From Dryomyza anilis (lineage: Eukaryota > Arthropoda > Insecta > Diptera > Dryomyzidae): DNA of 64,000 bases. The stretch is taken from positions 3,554,501 through 3,618,500 of the forward strand of contig OX638133.1 of NCBI GenBank assembly GCA_951804985.1, in the 5' to 3' direction. The first letter of the stretch is position 1; each line of letters opens with the position of its first letter. The position numbers were made by a program, and so were the translations under genes. Shown here one piece after another: positions 47,795-58,400 of the stretch. A model generated the notes under the pieces. The model was not told where the DNA came from and did no database searches. It saw only the letters and a program-made list of their open reading frames with translations.

Positions 47795-50700
47795 TTACAA
47801 ACACTCAGAGGGCGGTGCTTCCTCATGCGGCGGTGAAGGACCTGAAACAGAAACCATTGGCAATGTATTTATTTTAGGTTTGGCCGATATTAATTTGAGC
47901 GCCTTGGGGCTGCTGTGCGGTGAAATGGTTGGTGATAGGCTACGATTTGTGGACGTCGACGAACCGCGGTGCACAAGGACGCGTGACTTTGTCTCTGTGG
48001 GAATCAGTATTAGTTCCTCCACGGTGTCGGTCGAGTCATGGGAAGCAGTTGATGCGGTGGTGTTCTGTGACTTAACATGTGCCTGAACCAGTTGCTTTTG
48101 CAGTTCAGTTGTAGAATGTGCCGCCGACAAAACCTCGCCTTTAAAGTACGCCGGCGGTGCCTCAATAGAAATACTGCCGACGACCATATTTGAGGTTGTG
48201 ACGGCCGCCGAACGACACGGAAAACTTAAATCCGTCGACTGTTGACCGTCAGCATTCGCATTCGCATTGAGCACCGAAAGAGTGCGTGTTTCGTTAGCTG
48301 ATCGGCATTGTTCGAGTTCGATCGCCGTGTCCTCGTTGTCGTGTTGTTCTCCGATGGCTTCTGAACTCTCATCGGTACGCCAACGTCGTTGTTTATTTGA
48401 AAAACTCTTCTGCTAAGAAAAACAAAGTCGATTAAATCATGTAGAAGAGGATATAGTAAAAATCGGTTTATGAACCTTTCTTTCGTTGTCGGTAATATTC
48501 TCCGCACTTTTGGCCTTGCGACAGAGCACACTTTGCGAACCATGTCTACGCAAAAACTCAATGGAGTCAAAACCTTTACCCTCGGACGACACAAAAATCG
48601 CAGAGTTTATGCGGCTCCGTGTGCAGCGCTCCGATATGGAAGTCGAGTGCTCCTCCTGCACCATATGAAAATGCTGAAAAGTAGAAGAGGTATTTTTAAA
48701 ATGTTTATATTACTCTACTCCTTAAAGTGCTAAAACTTACTCGGCTCTGATAATGCAACGGCTGGTAGGCAAGTGCGCCACATTCACTACCTTCAAACTG
48801 AAATGCGAAGTAGAATTTAGTAGGAATAACTTATATTCTATGCATTAGGGTGAAAAGCATCATGTTTTGATAAGAAGCATAAATATATTTACAGTAAACT
48901 ATATACAAAATTATTCGCATTGCATGTTGCCGTAGGCTTTTCGCACGGTTGGTATTTTGTGATTAAGTTTTGTACTTGGAATCGTTTAAATATTTAAAAT
49001 AACTCTACGGTATGCTAAGCGAAATTTCAGCTCCTTAAATATAGGTACTTTAGGTGTATTATTAATGAGATAAATGTACATAATATGAATGTGTCCTTGT
49101 GTGTGTATGTAATGTATATAATGTGCGCTTAAGATGTATGTTGGGTACACAAGACAATCTCGTAGATCTTACAAACATATATTTTATAGTAGGTAATTAT
49201 ACCCTTTATATTAAAAAAAATAATAAACATTTTTTAGACATTTTCTGTATAGTTCAGACGCAGGTTTATGTGACTCTGATTTAGTTTCTTTCTCAGAGAA
49301 TAACTTATTTATAATAGGTTTTATATAAATGGGTATTTGAATAAGCTCTCGTTGTTTTATAAAAGATGACGTTATCAGAACTACGTCTATTAAAAAAAAA
49401 TATTATAAATAAAAATAGCTTAAACTTCAGTGGAAGTTATTCCGTCGAAGTAAGTCAAAGGAAGTTAAATTTCGTGCCAAAAAAAAGAGTATTTGTGGGA
49501 ATACTCTTGAATAAGAGAATATTCTTGATGTAGACTCATATCAAACGCTAGCAGAACTTGCAGAATTATTAGGATTTGATCACACAACAGTTTCGAAACG
49601 TTCAGAAGGAAGCTGTTTAAACGGCAGAAAAAAAGGTGCTACGATAATCCCAATCGTTGAAAACATTGGGGGCAAAGCTGAATATTTATTGCTTGAAACT
49701 TCTTCTCTGCATTTGGTGGAATCTGCTGGGTGTACTTTATTGTGAGATGCTCGAACCGAACGGAACCATTCAGGAGATCGCTATCGACTACAATTGATGC
49801 CGAGCATTGACGAAAATGGACGGTATACGAGCAGAGACATGACCTAGTAATTTTGCACCCGCTGTATATCACACCCAAAGAACGAATCAGTTGGCGCAAC
49901 CGTATTTTTTTTGCCAACCGATTTATTTAGTTCTATCAACATTCGACTGATTCAGTTGTTGCAACACCGCGTATCAGTTCACACAACTAATGAATACAAT
50001 TGACACAACCAATTTGTTTAGTTGTGGTAGCCAATTTAATTATAAAAAATCGGCAATTTTACCTATCCCTAGCACTCCAACGTGTTGCAAACACGAAGTC
50101 AGCGTCACAACAGCGTTCCCGAGATCGAAAATTGCCGACGATTCGTGCTTGCAACACGTTGAAGCGCTAGGGCTGCATATAGAACTACAACGTATAGAAA
50201 CAAAATAGCAAGAACTCTGTAGAACAGTACGTCCGTTGTTGAAGAAAGTATATTTGGGCATGAAAAAACCGAACAGTAAAAACGAACAAGCTTAAAACAA
50301 TTCCAAATTTTGTTTAAGACGTGGCACGCGCTGTCCGCAGTACAAATAAAATGCGTGAAAAATCTAAAGCTTGCGCGACTGGTGCTGTCCTGCTTTAGCA
50401 TCGCTTTTATACAAGACAACTGATTTCGCAGTTGAATCAAATAAATATTGGTTGCTACAACCTAATATAATTAAATATCTATTAAGTCAACTAAATATTG
50501 GTTATGTCTCATGTTGAATTTAGTTGCCGTTGCAAAGGAAATAAAAAAAAAATGAAAATGGATAAAAAGTTTGTTTCCCCAATCAATGTTGCAGTTGCTT
50601 CAACTAATAGTTGGTTACCCTTGATACTATTTTGTACCACAAATGAATTTCAGTTGAGGTTGACTTAATTTGGTAGATGCAAATGAATATTCGTTGAAAC

Positions 50701-52434
50701 AACGCCTAGCAATTATTTTTTTGTGTGCACTTGTCCCGATCGATGACATGGTCTATCCATTCTTATGAAAATGTAAAAAAATGGCTCGACTTCTGGATAA
50801 AATTAATTTGAAAAAAATAAAATGCTGCCAGAAAAAAATCAGATAATAATTTTGGACATACTAGAAGTAAAGTAGTCGTGATAGTATTAGAAAATAATGT
50901 ATTATATAAATAATAGTTTGGCGCTACAGTCCTGCGAAGCACTTAGGTCCCACCACTTTGAGTGGTGGGACCTACAGTTTAATGCCGAATCCATCGGCGG
51001 AGTGAGAGCTTTTCATAGGCATTGTTTTAGGTTTGCCACTGACTGCCGAGAGTTAGCCTGAAAAATGTTTTCTATGAAAAGATGTTGACAGTCGCTGGAA
51101 TCGAACCCAGAACCTTTCGACTCGTAGTCCAACGCACTAAACAATCGAGCCACCGACGCTATTAAGAATACTTTGAGTAAATAATGAATACCGCAAACTG
51201 CTAATTAGATGACTGATTTACGTATCATCAAATGGAATTTACAATGTTATAACTTCGAAAAAAAGATCCGAAGTAATATGAAAAAAAATATTTGATTACA
51301 TGTAGAATTCGATGATGAAGGGTAACTGTACTATTTAATTAAATAATATAAAAAAAGAGTGCATTAGTGGTGCAAAACAATGAGTACAGATGATTTTGTT
51401 CTTAAAGGCAAAGAAGCGCTTCAGAGATGCTGCAAACAGATGAATATTTCAAAACTACAGAAAACCAGAACATAGTAGGTATTAAAATTCGAATTGTTCG
51501 AATGCGTGGTGATTCTAGTGGCAAATTTTACGGAGTGTTCAAAGATATGGTGCGGTGATGGTCTCCAGCAGTGACGTGTTGTAAATTACAAAAGCAGTCG
51601 TCCGACGGACAAGTACTGTGATGAATTTAACATTGTGGTGCATTGACTATGAACAAATTGACGTGGGTGAAAGGAGTCCAACGTTCGCATAGGATCGCAG
51701 AACGCACTTACACTTTGGTGCTCGTTTTGGATGTGATTGTTGTTGTTGTTATTGTAGATGTTATTGGGCGAAGAATCTGTGCAGATCGAATCGCTGGTTA
51801 TGGTGGCCTGTTTATATTTGCGCAATGACGAAGAGTCCCGACTCTCGCGTGAATCTTCACGACTACGTTCGGCACACGAGAACTGACGCCTATATTGTCG
51901 TCGTCGCCGAAATGCTCCAGGTCCATGTACGGTGCCGTGACCGGAGACCGGGTGTCCACCGAAGGACGTATAATCACTGCAAGACGGTTGACCGGCAATA
52001 GGTGGCGTGGGCCGATAATAACTGGGATCATAACTGAACTGACGACGACGCCACTGTTCGTACTGGCGGTAATGACTGAAGAGACGTCGACGGCGCAATA
52101 TTATCTGTTTCTTGGCCTCTATTTGCTCCAGCTCATCCGTGGTGTATGTCTGCTCCTGTGAGTTCTTTAGTATGCTGCGTTGTTGGGCAAACTTCTTCTG
52201 CTTCGTGCCCGACTCTAGTAATAATTTAGCTTTAAGCTGTTCATTAGATATGTGTTGCTCCTCTTCCGGAGTAGTAGTGTCCTCTTCATCGTCAACAATC
52301 AATACCTCGGCTTCGTCCATATTGTGCTGACGCGTCTGATGCTGTAGCGAAGTTGATGCAGCAGCGCTACAATCGGCACTGTCTGATTTACATTTACTCT
52401 CGGATGGTGCATCAACTTCACCGTGTGCTGGTTG
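47795..52434 (-). CDS. Candidate readthrough extension of the FnIII membrane protein (531 codons, four exons)
   Basis: After the TAG at 52437-52435 the same frame stays open to a donor at 51712 (AGT|GTAAGT) and continues through exons 48797-48741, 48673-48476 and 48412-47795, ending in TAA. Every junction is phase 0. Composition looks like a disordered cytoplasmic tail: acidic (EVLIVDDEEDTTTPEEE), Lys/Gln-rich helical (TDELEQIEAKKQIILRRRRL), Tyr/Arg/Pro-rich, Arg/Ser-rich (SREDSRESRDSSS), Asn-repeat, then Ser/Thr/Pro-rich near the C-terminus (SPTISPHSSPKALK). No catalytic domain is recognised. The donor at 48475 (AAG|GTTCAT) is weak. Alternatives: an independent protein starting at ATG 52320 (MDEAEVLIVDD), or a transcript that avoids the TAG by editing or splicing. 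If the last exons are not spliced in, the frame runs to a stop at 51586. Confidence 0.65.
49500..49605 (+). pseudogene. Mariner-like transposase remnant (helix-turn-helix part)
   Basis: The plus-strand frame from about 49529 reads DVDSYQTLAELAELLGFDH then TTVSKRSEG, resembling the second helix-turn-helix of mariner transposases (QTxxELAExLxVxxxTVSxRL). Upstream, the frame has a stop and a basic stretch RAKKKSICGN. No catalytic region is left. Confidence 0.45.
49871..50727 (-). mobile_element. 868-bp-type element, inverted copy (copy 2)
   Basis: Reverse-orientation copy of 4787-5654: it begins ACACCCAAAGAACGAATCA and ends ATTATTTTTTTGTGTGC. The internal hairpin is preserved (50070-50160), with several mismatches in the right arm. 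It is located in the intron between FnIII-gene exons 51712 and 48797. Confidence 0.7.
50911..51163 (-). mobile_element. tRNA-derived SINE with intact A- and B-box head
   Basis: Read on the minus strand from about 51161, the head has TGGCTCGATTGTTTAG (A-box-like) and, about 40 nt later, GGTTCGATTCC (a perfect B box), then the SINE body. The body contains an internal inverted pair GTCCCACCACTTT/AAGTGGTGGGAC. It is related to the truncated copy at 4246-4490. It lies inside an intron of the FnIII gene. Confidence 0.75.
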
Positions 52435-52437
52435 CTA
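52429..52437 (-). promoter_or_regulatory. Candidate programmed stop-codon readthrough site (TAG CAA CCA)
   Basis: On the minus strand the stop and the next six bases are TAG CAA CCA. This is an exact match to UAG-CAR-YYA, the type I leaky-stop context first defined for tobacco mosaic virus. It sits between two coding-like segments in one frame, with 40 codons of the same exon before it and 241 codons after it. A short GGTG...CACC stem can form about 12-28 nt downstream but is too small to weigh. Confidence 0.6.
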
Positions 52438-55400
52438 GCTCTCGACGTCGGCCTTGTGCAGCAATGCAAATTGACAGCCACAATCGCGTTCCAATTCGCG
52501 GCGAGGATACTGAAAGCAGCGGTCGAACAATCCGCAGCCCTCACAGCGGGGCAAACACTAAATTTGTAATGCATTATAACCAGGTTTGATATATCAAATA
52601 TGATTTTTGGTGAAAGGTCCTTATATTATTTTTACACGCATTAAATGAATAGAGCTAAATACGTCCCATGCTAGGAATTTGGTCCTCAAAGCATAAAGCA
52701 GGGATTGAAACCGTAAACGATATTCGTGAAATATTTTAGAGCCGAAAGCAAAACATTCATACAAAAAACAAAAAATGCGATAGAAACGGTTTCGGTTTTG
52801 TACCGATTAAAAAAAAATTAATAAAAATGCGAAAAATAAAGAGATACCTACAGTATAATTTTCACTACTACAAAAGAAAGTTGAATATTGTTCATTTTTT
52901 TTAAATTTCTATTTATTTATTATTCTGTAGTAAAACATTTCGTATATGGACCAAAAATAATATTAATAAAAATCGAAACCGAAACTGTAAGTTGCAACCG
53001 TTATAACGAAATCGATTCTCTATAAATTTTAAAATCAAAATCGTAACCGAATCCGAACCGAGTGATTTCGAAATCGTCAATCGTTTGTGTTTCAATCCTT
53101 GGTATAAAGCGAGGTGAAATTATTGAAACTTAACTTTCAAAGTTATTAAAATGTATAAAAACCATTAAGAATATTTTTTCATATATTGAATCAGAATAAA
53201 TATGTGTTTATGAAATTCAGATTAAGAGCTGGTTATGTCCTACTATATTAATCTCCATAATCGTTTTGTGTTTCTTCCATACGATTTGATACATGTAATT
53301 AAAATTTGTTATTAACTTGTTTTTAATATCGTCACTATCATGCCAAACGGGAAAATGTGTAATTTTAAACATTTGCGTTTTTTTTTCATTTTTGAATGTA
53401 GTTTTTCCTCAAGTATACTGTGCCAAAATTGTGTGCGGTTTTGTTGGATATTTCTGGCCACAAAAGACGAAACCTAAAGGGCGAATTCGAAAAATTGAAA
53501 TTGTTGTCATTCCAAAAGGGTGAATCTTTTCGTTTTTTTGCGATAACTTTTTATTGGTATAAGATAAAATAATAGAGTAAAGGCATTAATTGTTTGTTTT
53601 TAAAGCACCTAACGATTTGCATCGTTATTTTATCGATATTTTTTTGAATTTTTATCATTTGAAAGAAAAATGTTTGGCAAATTGTTTTTAAATAATGATG
53701 CCCATCGATAGCTGCTTTAAAAACAAACAATTACCATCAAACAATCACTATTTTATTTTGCACCATTAAAGAGTTATAGCAAAAAACGCAAAGATTCGCC
53801 TTTTTGGCATGACTAAATTTTCAATATTTCCAATTTCTTCAATTTTTGCTATAACTCTTTATTGGTATGAGATAAAATAGTGATGTGAAGGCATTAATTG
53901 TTTGTTTCTAAAGCACCTATCGATCATCACCATTATATAACATTTTTTTTTTGAATTTTTATCATTAGCAAGAAAATTTTTTGGCAAATTATTTTGAAAT
54001 AATGATGCCAATCGATAGCTGCTTTAATGCCTTCACATCACTATTTTATCTTGCACCATTAAAGAGTTATTGCAAAAAAAGGCAAAGATTCGCCCTTTTG
54101 GCATGACAAGATATTAAATTTTTCAAATGTCTTCATTTTTTGCTATAACTTTTTATTGGTGCAAGATAAAATAGTGGTGTAGAGGAACTAATTATTTGTT
54201 TTTAAAGCACCTATCGATTGGCATCATTATTTAAAAATATTTTTTTGATTTTTTATAATTTGCTAGAAAAATGTTTGGCAAATTATTTTTAAATAATGAT
54301 ACCAATTGAGCTGCTTTAAAAACAAATAATTAATGCCTTCACAACACTATTTTATCTTGCGCAAATAAAGAGCAAAAAAACATTGAAAAAATATTAAATT
54401 TTACTAATTTTTAAAGCACTTCAAACTTTAAAATTTGATTTCCCAATAATTTTAAAAATGCACATTCGCCCTTTAGGCATGATAGTGACGATATGATTTT
54501 AGTAAACTGTTATAAGTTAAGTTTTATTCCAACTGGGATGTATTTTGCATACAAAACGGAATTAATGACGGATAAAAATTTCCAAATAAAAAAAAAGACA
54601 AGTGCAAAACAATATAATGCAGAAAGCGAATGCTACAAGATAAATATTTGAAATGCCGGTATATGATTGATTGACTGATTAAGCAAACAATTTAATTTCG
54701 GAAATTTTATGTTTTTCGTATACGGGAATTATAAATCTTAGAAATTTAAGCATTTTTAGCAAGCTGAATTTTACGAATATGATCGAATGCAATACAAGAT
54801 AAGCTTGTGGAAAATTTGTAGATAGAAAGGTGCTTTTATGTTTATATTTTGTTTTTTTATTGAAAAAATGTGATTAAGCTGTTTTATAAGATGTTAATTA
54901 TATAATGTACCTTTACAAAAAGATCTGGGTGTAAATTCTATAAAATAAATGTAAATTTTTAATTAAAATATAGTCGTTTGCAATTTTGCCATTTTGATAT
55001 TTAATATATAGTATAAAATAGTGTTGGGCAAGAGTGAAACCATTTACTAAAATAAATATATGCAACTCTACTATTAGGTCTCATAATTTAACTTAAGTTC
55101 AAAATGGTAACAAATTAATATTTATTACATTCAATGTGACCCTATAATATACCATCAATATATAACTTTAAGAAAATAATCAAAATCCAAAACAAAATAG
55201 GTGCAAAATATTGCATTAATTGTTGCTTTTATAGTTGTAGTTGTCCTCGAAAATATTATATAATTTGGCCTGCATTTAACTATACTAATAGCAACGTTTA
55301 GAATTACCTGATGTGAGTGCTGTCCATTGCAAACGCCGCCGCTACAAACACCAGTGCCGGGTACTTTGAGCTGCTCATGCTTGTAATCCGGTTGATATGG

Positions 55401-58400
55401 AAGTAACATGCGAATTTTTCCCCAACGATTGAAAAATAGTGCTATTGCTCCTGCCCATACCATCAAGACAATTAACACAATGCCAATTTCTACGCCGCGT
55501 ATCTATAAACAAAATAAGTACCAAACGTTACATCTTAACTGACCTTTAGAATTGACCAAACATTGAGCATTTTACTCTGACCCTATGACATATGAAAGGA
55601 CGGTACAACTTACCGTAGGTAATTCTCTATGTGCACCATTAGCAAGATTATTCGTTGCGGTAGATGTTACATCATCTGAATATGTGCTGCCGTTCACTGT
55701 TTTACTAATGCTGCCGGAGAATAGTCCGGTACCACTCTGTAGATCCTGTTGCGACGAGGTTTTGGGCATATCTATGTGGAGTGCCAACTAAACAATATAC
55801 CTTCTTACTGACAATATAAGGTAGACGACTTACCCAAGGTTCTAAAAAATATCTGTCTACTGCGGTACTTTTTCCCAAGCCAAACGGCGGTCACAGCTAT
55901 GGAATACTGGGTGCTGGGTGAGAGGCGATCTAAAATGATGGCCTCACTATTACCTGCGACATCCTGTACAACCCTGTAACTTAAATTAATTAAATTAGTA
56001 TCTACTTTGAGCTAAAGTGCAAATAATATATCGTCGTCGTTCAGTGAAAAATCACTAAGTCCTAAAATTGAGTATAGAGATAAATGCTTTTAAAGATATA
56101 AATGATCGCAACAAATTAGAATATTTATACCCTACACCTATGAGGTACAGGGTATATTAACTTTGTGCATATATTGTAACGCCCATTAGGAGGCGTGTCC
56201 GGTATGGAAAAGTATATATATTCTTGATCAGCATCACTACCCGAGTCCGTTTAGCCATGTCCGTCTGTCTGTCTGTCTGTCCGTCTTGCTGTCTTGCTGT
56301 CCGAATACAGAATAACTTGAGAAATACTGATCAGAATGCGATAAAATTTCGTATTATTATATTTTAGCCAAAAGTAGGAACTGAGTTTGAAAATGAGCCA
56401 AATCGGTCAACGGACACGCCCACCTCCCAAAAAAGTCACTTCTATATAACTCTTTAGGAACTAATAACTCTAAAAGTATTCAAGATATAAGTATAAAATT
56501 TAAAACGTATTGTTATAATTCACCTAAAAATATGTGGTCAAAAAATGGCCGTGATCCGCCCACTTTTTTTTTCATTATTTCCCGGGTTTTCATAGTGAAA
56601 ATTTGATCCGTAAATTATTAAAATCAAATCTATGAAATATTAGCCTTTCAAAATTTTGGACACAACACATGACCGTTATTGGCTTCTTTTCTTTATCGTT
56701 CAGTGAAAAATCACTATTTCCCATTTAAACAGTAACCGTGCTCCAGTTTATCAAAATAATTGTATCGGAATTCAGTTTGAATTGGAGATGAAAGAACTGC
56801 ATATAATATCTGTCATTTAATCCAAAAATCGTTAAAATCCGACCGTTTTTGTGAACTCAGCACGGTTTTATTCAGATTTCGACGATTGCCATTCAGTGAA
56901 AAAATCACTAAGTCCCATATAAACAGTAACAGTGCTCCAGTTTATCCAAATAATTTCATCTGATTTTTGTTTAAATTAAAGATGAAAGAACTGCATAATA
57001 TCTATAATAATCGTTGAAATCCGACCATTTTTGTGAACTCGGTACCGTTTTAATCATATATCGGTGATTGCCGTTCAATAAAAAGTAACTAAGTCCCATA
57101 TAAAGAGTAACAGTGCTCCAGTTTATTCAAATAATTGTAAAAGATTTCAGTTTTAATTGGAGATAAAAGAACTGCATGACATCCGACCATTTTTGTGGAA
57201 TCATCACAGTTCTATTCAGATTTCGACGATTGCCGTTCTTTGAAAAATTTGACTTATTTTTTACGCCGCGATTATAGTATTTTTTGATAAGGAATGTCCA
57301 TGTAGATCTTCTTCTATAGTTTAAGTCCAAAATAGATTTGATCGGCCCCTTTTTAAGGGCTAATTGTGGACTTGAGTACTTTTCATTGAACTGAATTTTT
57401 CAATATTTGAAGTTAGAGATTTTTCATTTTTAATATCTTCGGTTTTGTAAGATGTAGAACTACGAGGACTTTTCCAACGTTTTTATTATAGTGGTATACT
57501 TATCTCGATATTTTCGAAAAATGGACTTAACGACTTTTCACTGAACGACGACGATATGTTAGTTAATAAGTTCGGATATTGTCGTCAATATATCTCTGTT
57601 AGTCACTCTCGCCTGTCGTAGCGGATATTTTTATTCGAATACGGCAGGCTCTGATTTGGAAGTTACATATCCGATCCGCATATCCGTTCCGAATAGCTAA
57701 ACATTCGTTTTCGTATAGAGTAGACTTGGATTGGGATTTTCACTATGGCGTACTTCAGAATAGGAATGATTGTATGTAATGAAATCTGTTGCAATTTGTT
57801 GAAATTTGGTAGGGGTTATTTTATATACTGATTAAGTCACTTTAAATTGCTTTAAACTAACCTACAACTGGAATGTTATTAACTATAGCAATGTTCTTGT
57901 CACGTTATTTAAAATACAGGGATAATGGCAGCAGGTGGTGCCAAACAATGACCTTAAGTTTGTTCACTAGTTGACGTTGTTCGACAACTAAGTTTTGGGT
58001 TACCCCAAAAACAAAACGCTGAAAGGTGGTTGGTTGATTGGTAGGTGTTCAGACAGATGGGGTTTCTTTGAACCCATACACTAAGCTAACCGCAAGAGAC
58101 TAACAAGCATAAAAATCAATCATTTTAGGGGAACAAAATAAACCAATTATATTCGTCTAGAATGCGACACCCTACAAAGGATATTATTGAATATTTAGAA
58201 TAAGTTTATAATATAACTTTTTATATAGTTAAGTGTTTGTTGAAAAATGGGGTTGGAAGAACAGCAGAGTTAGTTTTAACAGAAGAATTAGTTGTAACAG
58301 AAGAGTTAATTGTAACAGAAGAGTTAGCTGTAACAGAAGAGTGCCTGCCAATTGGTATAGGACACACTCAAAATTGTAAAAACTGTTTGATATTCGGCGT

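Larger units (their letters stand above)
48798..51711 (-). other. Intron of the FnIII gene (extension exons 1-2)
   Basis: 2.9 kb between donor 51711 and acceptor 48798. Contains the mariner remnant, the 868-bp element copy and the SINE. The stretches 48800-49440 and 51170-51580 show nothing recognisable. Confidence 0.6.

Noticed and set aside
52299..52574. Minus-strand 91-codon frame over the TAG exon
   Set aside because: It is the +1/+2 frame of the FnIII-gene exon and has neither matching phase nor family-like composition. It was considered as a way to avoid the TAG but would not rejoin the downstream exons.
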